64,000 nucleotides of DNA, taken from positions 18,770,877 through 18,834,876 of the forward strand of contig OZ020591.1 in NCBI GenBank assembly GCA_963971535.1. Reading direction: 5' to 3'. Below the pieces are notes generated by a model. The model searched no databases and had not been told where the DNA came from. It was given only the letters and a program-made list of their open reading frames with translations. The position numbers and the translations under genes are program-made. Origin of the DNA: Notolepis coatsorum (lineage: Eukaryota; Chordata; Actinopteri; Aulopiformes; Paralepididae). Every line of letters begins with the position of its first letter. Position 1 is the first letter of the stretch. Shown here piece after piece: positions 1 through 10,602 of the stretch.

Positions 1-262
1 GACCTTTGACCTGTGGCTGTTTGTTTCCTGTTCCCTACACCTGTTTCTATACACCTATTTTTTTTATTTTTTAATACAACTGTTTTTATACACCTGTCTT
101 ATACACCTGCTTTTATCTTATCACGTTTTTATTATTATTGGTAGATATGATGTACATGAATTTTTATCATGTGCTTACTTTTTAATTCATGATGCAGACA
201 TAATTGTGAACGACTGTATGAGCTATGTGAGATCCCTGCATTTCCTGAAGGGGATGAATAAA
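1..262 (+). mobile_element. LINE 3' end (5' side outside the window)
   Basis: This is the 3' untranslated tail of a non-LTR retrotransposon, ending in 'gatgaataaag' and running into a TATC-type microsatellite. The same sequence recurs at 22616-22838. There the upstream part encodes a reverse-transcriptase C-terminal stretch ('VGVHLDDKLAW', 'KGQSRLFFFRRL') typical of Rex/CR1-like fish LINEs. Only the tail lies inside the window here. It sits in an L1-like LINE fragment that resumes at about 645. Confidence 0.7.
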
Positions 263-644
<382 letters not shown>

Positions 645-1296
645 AATGAACTGGGGAAAGTCTGCATTATTGCCACTGAGTGCCTCTGCTGCATGGCTAG
701 CTGCCCCATTTAACATCCCAGTGGTCCAGAATCTTAAATATCTTGGTGTTTCAGTCCACCCCTCGGTTACAAGCACTGTATCAAGTCATTATAAGAAAGT
801 GCTTATGGAGGTAGAAACACACCGGCAAGGGTGGAATACTTATCCCCTCTAATTCCATTATCTTTTTCATATATTAAAATTAATATTCTTCCACAAATGA
901 GCCTTTTCAGCTCCATGCTCCCTCTGGCAGACTCAAACTTTCAACCCTCCAGAGGGAAAAAGGTGAAGGTGGATCGGGACTACCAACCTTCCAATGGTAC
1001 TATTGGTGTCCTGGCACCCTATATAGAGGGAAATTCTGTACGGCCCTCATAGGTTACAATTACAATATGTAATCTATTCCAATATATCTATCAAACAATC
1101 AAAAAACTAATTTGGCTCCATCATTATTGAGCTAATCTCAGTTTGCAGTCTTGCAGAAAATCTCAGGAAAATGACACCAAATTTGTACCTTCAATCGCCC
1201 ATGATAACACTGGTCTCCAGTGGGGAGGCGTCCAATACTGCCCCCCAGTGGTGTAATAAGGGAGTTCTTACACTTGCTGATTTGTTTGGGGTAGAG

Positions 1297-1613
1297 CAAT
1301 AGTTCTAAATTTTTTTACACCAAGTACCACCTGAGAACGTAGCTGCCTCTCCAAGTACCACCATATGACCGGCGTTAAAATACAGTCTATTCAGCTATGC
1401 ACAGTTCACGCAGGAGGCAAATGTATTCCTAATACCATTATTTATTGTTAACTTTTGTCAGACACAGCCACAATGTACAAAGGGTTTTGCACTAGAACTA
1501 GCAAACGCTTCCACACAACTCATACAATGCAAGGGGCATTGAGAACATAATAACTAACATTCTCACATAGCAAGTGAGAAAATTAAGAACTGTATTTCAG
1601 CAAATGTACTTAA

Positions 1614-1659
<46 letters not shown>

Positions 1660-1678
1660 GCAAGCAATTGTCCTTCAT

Positions 1679-1773
<95 letters not shown>

Positions 1774-2739
1774 TATTTTGTTACAAAAACTTAATTTCCT
1801 GCATTCTGGTGCAGGAATTTTTGAGATTTTACCCTTTAAATGCCAGTGTTTGTGATGGGCATCACAAATTATTGTAAAAAAGAAAAGAAAACACATATTC
1901 AATACATTTTTGAATTGTTACCCTTTAAATGCCAGTGTTTGTGTGACGGCATCACAAATTATTGTTAAAAAAAACACACAAAAAGTTTAATATTTTCAAT
2001 ATATCAAATGCAAAGTACATTTTTCTGGTGGGGATTATCACATGCTAGGCATGTGTCAATGATTAGCAACAACACAGATTTTGATGGATTTTTTGTAATG
2101 TCAGATTTAACACCAACTCTTTTCAGAAAAGTGGGAGTATTTCATTTTTTATCTGACATTACAAAAAATCTAAAAAAATAAATGGTTATGATCAGGGCTG
2201 AAGTTGAATGAAAGATTTATGACTGTTTACACTGCATTACTCTGTCACAGTGATCTCCTGGTTGTTCCCCATTTAGGTTATCTAACTATCGCGCCGCCGC
2301 AACCAGAAACACTGGCCTGGCCGCTTGAAGCCTTTTTACAACACATCCGCGTTTCCGGGTTCCCGTTTTGCGCTCTGATTGGCCAGGTCATGTGACATGA
2401 GCACCAATCGTGGGACGGCAAGTTTCTACACTGGTTAAGCTTAGGCACTCTTGAAGTTGGTTAAGGTTAGAGTTTGTCTTAGAGCATGGCGATAGAACGC
2501 CAGGTAGTTTGCAGGCTGTTCGACGCGGAAATGGGCAAACACGCTATTGGGCGCACATGTCACATGACCTGGCCAATCAGAGCGCCGGAAACGCGGACGC
2601 GTTGTAAAAAGGCTACACGCAGCCTGGCCTGCTTCTAAGTTCAGTGGCCTGACTGCAAAAAAAATTAAAAATGATCATTTTTCTTTTTATGTTTTCAAGT
2701 ACCACTAGTGGTACGCGTACCACAGTTTGAGAACCACTG
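1297..2739. mobile_element. Non-autonomous hAT element (Charlie/Tip100-like ends)
   Basis: The element ends in 'gtttgagaaccactg', the complement of the common hAT end 'cagtggttctcaaac'. Its left end, 'caatagttct', is slightly diverged; the copy at 25212 reads 'cagtagttct'. Perfect 8-bp direct repeats 'gggtagag' flank it at 1289-1296 and 2740-2747, the hAT target-duplication length. It holds no transposase ORF. Inside are CT and CA microsatellites, a hairpin around 2090-2170, and GC-rich inverted segments at about 2320-2400 and 2545-2635. Confidence 0.85.
1616..1770. repeat. (TC)n and (CA)n microsatellites
   Basis: A (TC)n run to about 1654 is followed, after a short unique spacer, by (CA)n with a single 'ct' interruption. 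The homologous array at 26007-26184 has a shorter TC run and a longer, uninterrupted CA run. Confidence 0.95.
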
Positions 2740-3234
2740 GGGTAGAGGGTCTCTGCTCATTCCAAGACATTCAGAAACACTTTAATTCACCTGGCACTTT
2801 CTTCTAGCTTCTATTGCGCACAGCAATGGTGTACCTTGGGATAGTCAATTAGGTACCCATCCATTTCACACAATATTTACCAGACCCAGGGGTCTGGTCT
2901 CAACGGTTTTTACGCCATGTTGGCAAAGACTTCTTCAAAGTCTCTAATATAGTGTGCCAGTATGGATATACCATTCAATAGCAGCAGTCTAAATGGGCTA
3001 TTAATCTAGCAAAACATTTTGCTATCCTCCAGAATTCCCAACCACCAAGTCATCCATTTTGATTTTATACATAGGACATACTTTACTCCATGCATATTAC
3101 ATAAAGAAAGCCATACCATCACCTAAAAGCGCTTTGTGCACACAAAAACGCCTTGTGTACCTTTTTCCATATGGTATGGGAGTGCCCAGGATTGGTTGAT
3201 TTCTGGAGGAAGGATGCTTATGGTTGTCCTTCTG

Positions 3235-3350
3235 TAGCAGGTGCCACCTAGCACCTGCCACGAAATTCGACCGTGCCTCGAGTGGGAATCGAACCCTGGG
3301 CGTCTGCACCGGGGCCGACATAACAAACCGTTGCGCCAAGAAGGGAATTC
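3235..3350 (-). mobile_element. tRNA-derived SINE head or tRNA pseudogene
   Basis: On the minus strand the sequence contains an A-box-like 'tggcgcaacgg' and a B-box 'gggttcgattccc' about 45 bp downstream, the layout of an internal Pol III promoter. The cloverleaf is not complete and no CCA-proximal acceptor stem pairs convincingly, so a functional tRNA is not supported. A short palindrome ('gcaggtgc...gcacctgc') lies at its 3' side. The site marks the end of similarity between the two duplicated blocks. Confidence 0.5.
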
Positions 3351-3469
3351 CCCTCTAAGCGCTCAGTTTGTATGCCTCTGGGGAGTGAGTTTTACACACT
3401 TCTATGTGCCGTAGTCACACTATCGCGGCACATATCCGTTACACTTCTTATTGATTGAAAACGTATTAA

Positions 3470-4992
3470 CAGATTGCAGAATGGGTACAATGCTAAGAGG
3501 ATGCAGACCAGAAAAATACTTTTGTTTTGTTTACATCGGGGTCCCCCATTTTCAATTCATCAGGACATTTATGACATACAATCAATCAAATCAAGGTCAG
3601 TGAATACCACGACCACAACACCAGAGGAAGCTCAACAAATCATGTTAAACCCAGATTCGGCTCAAACAAGGTACTAAACACGTTTAGCAATTATGCCACA
3701 TCAATGTGGAACGCCCTACCCAAAGCTGTAAAGGAATGTGAATCACTACCCACTTTCAAAACCACTCTCAAAGAACACCTACGGGAGACTGCAATTCGAA
3801 ACTGGCCACCGTAAATGTCCAAACCCCCCCACCCCCTCCTAATAGACAGTCTCCTCCCCACCGCATGTATATTTCTCTCCCACCCACCCACCCCCTCCTA
3901 ATGTACAGTCTCCTCCCCACCGTATGTATATATTCTCTCCCCACCGTATGTATATTTCTCTCCCACCCACCCCCTCCTAATGTACAGTCCCCTCCCCATC
4001 ATATGTATATACTCTGTCAGGATCTATGGGTAACAGTACTGTATATTTGCATATTGTATGTCACAAATGTAACAGTACTAAATACCTGTATGTCATGTAT
4101 TTCCCTATGCCTTAAATGTCATGTATGTTGTGTATGTCATTGATAAATGTCACTATCAATTGAAAATGGGGGACCCTGATGTAAACAAGACAAACGTCTT
4201 TCTCTGGTCTGCATCCCCTTAACAATTGTGTGTATTGTACACGCAGCCTGGCCTGCTTCTAAGTTCAGTGGCCTGACTGCAAAAAAAAAAAAAATATCAT
4301 TTTTCTTTTTATGTTTTCAAGTACCACTAGCCGTACTGTATTGTACCCATTCTGCAATCTGTTAAATAAAGTTTTCATTAATTCATTCATCATTCATTCA
4401 TTCATCCATTCATTCATTAATTCATTCATCATCCATTCCTTCATTCGTTCATCCCTCTCTCGCACTCTATATTCTATATATCTATGCTCTATCTATAGTT
4501 CAATGTACAATTGTGTTTGTTTGTACAGTGTCTCCTCCCCCCCCCCCTCAATGTACAGTGTTACTTGTTTATACAGTATGCCCCCCGCCCCCCCCCCCCC
4601 CCCAACCACCTCCAATGTAAATTACCCAGTATGGTTGTCAATATCCCAATGTACCCAACCCCCCCCACCCAACCTCCAATGTACAGTTTCTACGTCAAAT
4701 GTATATACTCCCTTTTCTTGACTCCTTCTGTATCACAAACAGTACTGTATTTGCAAATCTGGTATGTCATAAATGTATAGATGTAGCAGTACTGACTATC
4801 TGTATGTCATGTATGTCATATATGTCTATATGAATTGAAAATGGGGGACCCTGATGGAAACAAGACAAACGTCTTTCTCAGGTCTGCATCCCCTTAACAA
4901 TTGTATGTATTGAGCCGTACTGTATTGTACCCATTCTGCAATCTGTTAAATAAAGTTTTCATTCATTCATTCATTCATTCATTCATTCATTC
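3470..4992 (+). mobile_element. CR1-like LINE 3' fragments (composite)
   Basis: Bases 3470-3568 match the 3' tail of the CR1-like LINE in reverse orientation. Bases 3595-3813 encode the C-terminus in + orientation ('WNALPKAVKECES' then 'IRNWPP' and a stop). A 3' UTR with C-rich tracts follows, then the tail 'gttaaataaagttttcatt' with (ATTC)n at about 4360-4450. A second 3' UTR follows from about 4498 and ends with its own (ATTC)n at about 4963-4992. The head-to-tail tails and the inverted piece suggest multiple insertions or rearrangement. The complete relative is at 41771-46195. Confidence 0.8.
4238..4330 (+). repeat. Patch copied from the nearby hAT element
   Basis: This segment ('acgcagcctggcctgcttct' onward, through a poly-A run to 'caagtaccactag') repeats 2612-2708, which is internal to the hAT element at 1297-2739. 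It interrupts the LINE 3' UTR between 'gtgtattg' and 'ccgtactgtattgtaccc', which are adjacent in other copies. No TIR or TSD accompanies it. Confidence 0.75.
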
Positions 4993-5495
4993 ACACTCTC
5001 TCCAACCGCACGTCTCAACCGAGCCTGGTCAGGGGGGAGGGGCTAGGCCCAATGTGGAGTGACGTTCCCTCTCCGCCAATCAGCGCGCGGTTTGTCGGAG
5101 CCACAGCCTTTCCTCGTGCGAGGCAGATATTGGCTGTTTATTTCAAAAGGGGCGGGGCGTGTGGTGCCGCGTGACTCAGAGTAGCTGATTGGTCCAGCCC
5201 TCCCTGACGTCACCAGGAAATACGGAAATGCCATGCAATGTCTCGTCCTAGCCACCAGGGGCACCACACTCCATGGCTTCACCTCGTTGTCTGTGGCTAT
5301 AACGAGCTAATGCTGCTAATCTCTAACGTTAACTCTCTGAACAGATCTAGATGCAGTGATCGTGTAAAGAACGGACTAACTGCAGCTGCTGGAGACACAT
5401 CTGAACTAAGGAGGAGTCGAGACTGGCCGTAAACTTCAGAGTGTTGTGAAAGTGAGATGAAGAAACACAAAGCAGGTTTGTTTAATCAGAAGGTC
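4993..5495 (+). promoter_or_regulatory. GC-rich promoter-like block with possible exon-1 relic
   Basis: The block carries CCAAT-type motifs ('gccaatcagcg', 'attggctg', 'gattggtc'), a GC box ('ggggcggggc') and a CRE-like 'tgacgtca'. A short stretch near 5360-5420 reads 'NGLTAAAG', resembling the 'QRLTAAAEEI' coiled-coil segment found in first exons of teleost zinc-finger genes. It ends with 'agatgaagaaacacaaagcag' followed by 'gtttgt', a plausible phase-1 donor that would fit the acceptor at 15494. The start codon, first exon and link to the zinc-finger gene are inferred. A near-identical copy lies at 28185-28664. Confidence 0.4.
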
Positions 5496-5708
5496 CTTTG
5501 GACATTATTCTTTGATCAATAGGTATATGTTCCCGTTTGAGATTACAGTATTTCACAATTGCCTAACCTTAAATAATGTACCCAACAGTTAGACCAGCGG
5601 TGCTGCCATATATAAAACATTAGATGCGACATTACGCCATAAATCATGGGATAACCGTCCGCCATCTTACCTGGATATTGTTTAGGCAGCAACATGTTTG
5701 TCGGCTGT

Positions 5709-5945
5709 GCAGCCTAGTTACTGTACTAACATGATCAGAGAGACTAGTGCAGCCTAGTTACTGTACTAACATGATCAGAGAGACTAGTGCAGCCTAGTTA
5801 CTGTACTAACATGATCAGAGAGACTAGTGCAGCCTAGTTACTGTACTAACATGATCAGAGAGACTAGTGCAGCCTAGTTACTGTACTAACATGATCAGAG
5901 AGACTAGTGCAGCCTAGTTACTGTACTAACATGATCAGAGAGACT
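5709..5945. repeat. 40-bp minisatellite, about 6 copies
   Basis: Tandem units beginning 'gcagcctagttactgtacta' repeat every 40 bp with no visible changes. The paralogous array at 30711-31345 has about twice as many units, contains 'gcagtctagt' variants, and is interrupted by a LINE tail. Confidence 0.95.
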
Positions 5946-6336
5946 AAGGAGGCTGGCATCACTTTATACACATGAGTATGGAGGAGATTAGATCACACAA
6001 GGCTCAACTACTCTTTTTCTAACACACACATGCACAAACAAGACACTCTGACGTCACAAGACCGCCGCCATCTTAGTTTTGGGGACAACCAAGGGGCTCA
6101 AACAAGGGACTAAACACGTTTCGCAATTATGCCACATCAATGTGGAACACCCTACCCAAAGCTGTAAAGGAATGTGAATCACTACCCACTTTCAAAACAC
6201 CTACGGGAGACTGCAATTCGAAACTGGCCCCTGTAAATGTCCTAACACAACCCCCTCCAATGTACAGTAAATCACCAAGTATGGTCTTGTCAATATTCCA
6301 ATGTACAGTTTTGCTTGTACAGTGTCCCCCACCCAC

Positions 6337-6560
6337 TAGGGTGACCAGGTGTCCCCCTTTTGGTTGTACTGTCCCACCATTTGACCGAACGTCCCACATA
6401 TTGAGAGGATGTCCCTCTTTTTGAAGCAAAAAAAACCATTGGTCTCGGTGAAGACCATGTTATTCTAATAAAAAAAATTACATTATCTATCTGTCCCACT
6501 TTGTCCCACCAAAATCTTACTGTTGTCCTGCTTTTGGACTTTTTGCATCTGGTCACCCTA
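6337..6560. mobile_element. hAT MITE, 224 bp, 8-bp TSD
   Basis: Termini are 'tagggtgacca' and 'tggtcacccta', and the flanking direct repeats 'ccacccac' (6329-6336 and 6561-6568) are perfect. There is no coding potential. It sits inside the LINE 3' UTR at 6093-8025. Confidence 0.88.
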
Positions 6561-6960
6561 CCACCCACCCCTCCTACCGACCCCCCCCCCCCCACACTCC
6601 TACCCAACCTCCCCCCCACCCACCCAACCACCTCCAATGTACAGTACCCCCCACCCCCCCCCCCGCACCTACCCAACCTCCTCCAATGTACAGTTTCTAC
6701 GTCAAATGTATATACTCTTTTTTCTGGACTCTTTTCGTATCACAAACGGTACTGTATTTGCAAATCTGGTATGTCATAAATGTATAGATGTAGCACTAGC
6801 AGTACTGTCTATCTGTATGTCATATATGTTACGATGAATTGAAAATGGGGGACCCTGATGTAAACAAGACGAAAGTCTTTCTCTGGTCTGCATCCCCTTA
6901 ACAATTGTATGTATTGAGCTGTACTGTACTGTACCCATTCTGCAATCTGTTAAATAAAGT

Positions 6961-8003
6961 CAGGGCTGTACACTGCGATGAGATGATCGCGAATTGCCCC
7001 TTTAATTGGCCGTTGCGATTGGTAAATATTATCTGGGGGCGGGCTTGCGAGTAGTGCTTTCAAGCCTTGCATTCGCATTTCACTCCTAAATTATCCAAGG
7101 CGTGTGATGACGCGATGATGTCACTCACGCGAGCTGAGCAGTGAGCACTCAGCAGGTATGATCAGCGGGAACAATCGACTGAGCACTCACTCTGATAGAC
7201 TGGCTGACTGTCTGATTTAGCTATGAAGAAAAGTAAAGTTAGTATTGCTTCATATTTTCGACGCGTTCGACCTATAGTGAGCCGAACTGAACTGAACTCA
7301 GACACACGGAGAGAGCTGCGGCGTCTGCTGCTCCTCCTCCTCCAGCCCTCCCGCACCCGTGGCTGTTGTAAACACTAGTCTCTAGTGGGACACTGGGACC
7401 TCGGTGAGCCTGCCAGCAGGCTAGCTACTGATAGCTCCTGATATCAACAAATGTTCCAGCCTAGTAGTGCATGATAGCTCGCGTTAGCTCACTTCAAAAC
7501 GAAACGTCCCATTAAACTAAATAGTTCACTGAGGAGTTGTCTTATATAGCAGTAGCTACAGATAGCTCCTGATATCAATGTCTTATGAGTCGATGCGTAT
7601 TCGAGCTGAGGGCACGCTGAATATAGTCAATAGGGTCCAGCTGCAGCGCCGGATAATCCTGGCCGTAGCTGGAGGCTACAGTATAGGGTCCAGCTGCAGC
7701 TCCGGAGAATCCTGGCCGTAGCTGGAGGCTACTCGAGTACACACAGACAGTGGAGCTGGTTGCATATAGCGAGCATTTTGACTTGTTGCGTGGTGGCGAT
7801 GTCTCGCAGATAATACAACTACAAGTATGATTATATAATATATATATATTTTATTTAAAAAGAAAATATATAAAATTATTTTTTTCTTTTCTTTTAAATA
7901 AAAAACAATCGATATAAATAATGGTAAAATTGTTATTTAAAAATGTGCCCCTAAAAAATATTTTTGTGTGCCCCTAGTGAAAAAGCTTAGCGTACAGCCC
8001 TGA
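6961..8003. mobile_element. Non-autonomous DNA transposon with CAGGGCTGTAC ends
   Basis: Terminal inverted repeats 'cagggctgtac' and 'gtacagccctg' bound a 1,043-bp element, flanked by 'aaagt' (6956-6960 and 8004-8008). The ends resemble hAT elements, but the clean duplication is only 5 bp rather than 8, so the superfamily is unsettled. The interior contains a GC-rich segment and a tandem pair of about 60 bp around 7630-7735 ('gtccagctgcagc' units). No transposase is visible. Confidence 0.75.
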
Positions 8004-8026
8004 AAGTTTTCATTCATTCATTCAGG

Positions 8027-8261
8027 AAGAGTATTGTCCTCATACCTCGGAAAACTGAGGTGAAACAGCCCCGGCAGCAGGTGGTCACCTCTCTGTTTCC
8101 AGCCCCTCCACCGCAGCCAATAACTCCAACACCCAAGCCAGCGGTCTCTCCACCCCAGGATCTAGACCCCAGCAGTGGACTTCCTCCTGACCTTGTGTGC
8201 CCTCTCAGCCCTCGGGTGTCAATGGAAGAAGAGGAGAGCCCTCAAAGGCTGAATGAGAAGA
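8027..8261 (+). CDS. Probable internal exon of the zinc-finger gene
   Basis: An open segment encodes a proline-rich, then acidic peptide ('APPPQPITPTPKPAVSPP' ... 'MEEEESPQRLNEK'). It is preceded by 'ttcattcattcag', a possible acceptor, and ends at a strong donor 'aga|gtgagt' (8262). The donor phase (one base, A) combines with the acceptor at 15494 (AC) to give an in-frame Asn before 'SMALQLSICEEE', so both exons can belong to one transcript. The exon's 5' boundary is uncertain by a few bases because the acceptor abuts a LINE tail. No known domain is visible. Confidence 0.5.
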
Positions 8262-8349
8262 GTGAGTACTGGGGTTTGCATACATGTTGTACATCTCAAA
8301 ATGGGTGGCCCGTATTTTATTTTCATGTAAACTTTATTATAGTGGAAAT

Positions 8350-8835
8350 TAGGGCTGTCTTAAATACTTCTAAGCTTCGAACCTTCGTTCGATGGGCATG
8401 GGATTCGAATATGAAAATAAAATTTGAATATATTAAAAGACAATTTTTATAAATTTTTATTTTAAATTTGTTGTTGCAAAATCAACTCTGCCTCTCTTTG
8501 TTAACTACAACAAGCAATGCTGTTTGTTATTTAAGATGAGGTCGGACTCTGCACTGACAGATTTGTGTTCATTGTGCTGCTTTTATAAAGCCTCAAATGA
8601 CGGCTTAAAATATTCCATGAAAGCAAAGTGTTTCGTTTGTTTAAAGATTTAAAAAGGTTTAAACTTTACAGCACTGACAAAGTTGAACAAAGTGCTGTAC
8701 AAGTACCACAACATAAAAATAATAATAATACAAAATAAAAATTATAATATTTTTTTTATCTCGAAGCTTCAAATTAAAATCGAATCTCGTCCCAGAAGCT
8801 TCGAATTCCAAAAAAAAATTCGAAGGTCAGCCCTA
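8350..8835. mobile_element. hAT element rich in AAGCTTCGAA, 486 bp
   Basis: It runs from 'tagggctg' to 'cagcccta' and is flanked by perfect 8-bp repeats 'gtggaaat' (8342-8349 and 8836-8843). The subterminal regions contain many 'ttcgaa' and 'aagcttcga' motifs. It is non-coding. Confidence 0.88.
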
Positions 8836-9220
8836 GTGGAAATCTCTGGGCATGTTTGCGCTTTTTCAGCATTGCGCTAGGGCTGACCTTCGAATTTTTT
8901 TTGGCAATCAAGCTTCGATTTTAATTCGAAGCTTCGAATTAATTTTTTCTTTTTCTTTTTTTATAATAATTTTTTTTTTTTTTAATCTTATGTTGTGAGA
9001 CTTGTACAGCACTTTGTTAAACGTTGTTGTTTTTAAATGTGCTCTATAAATAAAGTGGATTGGATTAATGAATTAAGTAGCCCCTTTCGTGACTGTGACG
9101 CAGCCAACACGGCTGTGTGATTTAATTCAAGGTGGATCGCTGTTGTCGTTTGAACAACTTCAGATTTCATGGGAACTACCAATCCCCCAAATCAAGAATG
9201 TTTAAGATGAATGAAGTAAG

Positions 9221-9679
9221 GCGGTTAGGTGGCGTAGCGGAGATTGCGTTCGTCACCAACCCCGGAGCTGTCACAGCTCCGGGGTTGTCACCAGCTTGGC
9301 TGGCCGTTCACACTAATACAATTGGCTGTATTAGAGGGTGGGAGAAGCTGGCGGGGTGGGTCCGGGTCGTTGTAAACAGCGACTCCTACAGTTCGGTCGG
9401 GGCGCCTGCTAAGCGCGGATAGGACCTGAGTGGGATAGTGTGATCCTTCCACACGCTACGCCCTCTCAGGGAGGATCCGCGCTGCCAGGTGAAAAGAAGC
9501 GGTTGATTGGCTGGACATGTGTCGGAGGAAGCACGTGATAGCCTCCACTCTCCCAGATGATCTGACTGTGGGGGGTAAGTGCGCAGCGACCAGGAAGGGA
9601 TTGGGAATTGGCATACGACTAACATTGGGATGAGAGAAAATCGGAGGAAAATGGAGGGGGAAAAAGATTAAAAAAAAAT
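9221..9679 (+). mobile_element. tRNA-related SINE, full length, 14-bp TSD
   Basis: The head contains an A-box-like 'ggcgtagcgg', the body is about 400 bp, and the 3' end is A-rich ('aaaaagattaaaaaaaa'). Flanking repeats 'atgaatgaagtaag' (9207-9220 and 9680-9693) match exactly. Two relatives lie on the minus strand at 25231-25689 and about 54230-54575, making this a dispersed family in the window. Confidence 0.85.
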
Positions 9680-10029
9680 ATGAATGAAGTAAGATTGATT
9701 ATTTGAAATATGGCCTGTGTAGACTAAACTATGCACAGAATTATGTCAGTCTACAAGGTCCGGATTCTACATGGTCCGGCAATGTAGACCTTGTAGACTC
9801 CACTACAGACCAATTATCAGTGAATGTTCATGCATTTTTAAGAAGGGCTACTTCCACAAAAAAACAAAGAACTCACCAAAACATCTCAGTAGCACCTTAT
9901 CTAAATGTTCTATTTCATATATGGAGATTCATATTTATTTATGTATTGCATGCATTTCTACATTTTATTTCCTATTTTGTTTATTCATCCCAGTATCTTT
10001 CTTTCTTATGTGTGGAATTCTACAAGGCA

Positions 10030-10195
10030 TTTACATTCACATTTACATTTAGTCATTTAGCTGACGCTTTTATCCAAATCGACTTACAAGTTCTGTACGA
10101 CAGGTCATCAGGAAGGATACAACTCTATCAGCTGAGTAACAATATTCATCAAAGTGTTGCGTGTTACAGTGTAGGTTAGTTTATTAGGTGCATGA
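10030..10195 (-). mobile_element. L2-type LINE 3' end
   Basis: The segment 'ttagtcatttagctgacgct' and the following ~140 bp match the 3' end of the L2 LINE at 56010-57560, in the same (reverse) orientation. No coding sequence remains. It lies inside the hAT element at 8878-10376. Confidence 0.75.
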
Positions 10196-10478
10196 CAGTA
10201 AGGTTAGTTAGGGTTAGATTTATTTTATTTATTTATTTTTTATTTTATTTCAGATAATGGTTGAAGAAGTGCGTAGAAGTATTTTTTATTTTTATTTTTT
10301 TTAACTTCGATTTTCTTTTTTAATGTTCGAAGCTTGTGCCATCGAACGAAGCTTCGAAGTATTTAAGACGGCCCTACATTGCGCTGCCATGCACTCATAA
10401 AGTTATCCACACACTTCTAGGAGCTGATGAAAACTAAGAAATATATTGTGATATGATATTTTGGCCTTATCATCCAGC

Positions 10479-10594
10479 TAGGGCTGAGCCCAAACGTTCG
10501 AACCTTCGTTTGTTACGTTGGCATTCGAATTCTAAATCAACATTCGAATTTGTAATAATAAAAAATTATTAGCGATATCCATTCATTTTTCATC
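10479..10594. mobile_element. Truncated hAT copy of the TTCGAA family
   Basis: It starts 'tagggctgagcc' with the same 'ttcgaaccttcg' motif as its neighbours, but the right terminus is lost. Flanking 8-bp repeats 'catccagc' (10471-10478 and 10595-10602) suggest a genuine insertion later deleted internally. Three relatives of one family thus sit within 2.3 kb. Confidence 0.65.
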
Positions 10595-10602
10595 CATCCA
10601 GC

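Larger units (their letters stand above)
645..3232 (+). mobile_element. L1/Tx1-like LINE ORF2 fragment, decayed and interrupted
   Basis: Frame fragments on the + strand read like the C-terminal half of a fish L1-clade ORF2. 'NWGKSALLPL' and 'NLKYLGVSV' lie at about 650-770, 'EVETHRQGW' at about 810-835, and 'FFHMVWECPG'-like residues (with frame changes) at about 3155-3195. Stops and frameshifts are frequent. A hAT element at 1297-2739 splits the fragment, and coding similarity resumes on the far side ('LLIPRHSETL'). It is a pseudogene. A second copy is at 24098-27545. Confidence 0.6.
6093..8025 (+). mobile_element. 5'-truncated CR1-like LINE with two nested DNA elements
   Basis: The fragment starts within the ORF C-terminus ('NYATSMWNTLPKAVKEC' region), runs through the C-rich 3' UTR and ends with 'gttaaataaag' and (CATT)n. 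A small hAT MITE (6337-6560) and a second DNA element (6961-8003) are inserted in it. The second one splits the tail itself: 'aataaagt' at 6953-6960 continues as 'tttcattcattc' after 8008. In the duplicate block the sequence before 6093 continues without this LINE. Confidence 0.85.
8878..10376. mobile_element. hAT element of the same family, 1.5 kb, carrying a SINE and a LINE tail
   Basis: It starts 'tagggctgacc' and ends 'gacggcccta' with perfect 8-bp TSDs 'cattgcgc' (8870-8877 and 10377-10384). Much of its length is later insertions: a SINE at 9221-9679 and an L2-type LINE 3' end near 10030-10190. The remaining hAT sequence has the same 'ttcgaagctt' motifs as the neighbour at 8350-8835. Confidence 0.87.

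Noticed and set aside
3241-3340. Functional tRNA gene
   Set aside because: A and B boxes are present, but the acceptor and anticodon stems do not pair, so a SINE head or pseudogene is more likely.
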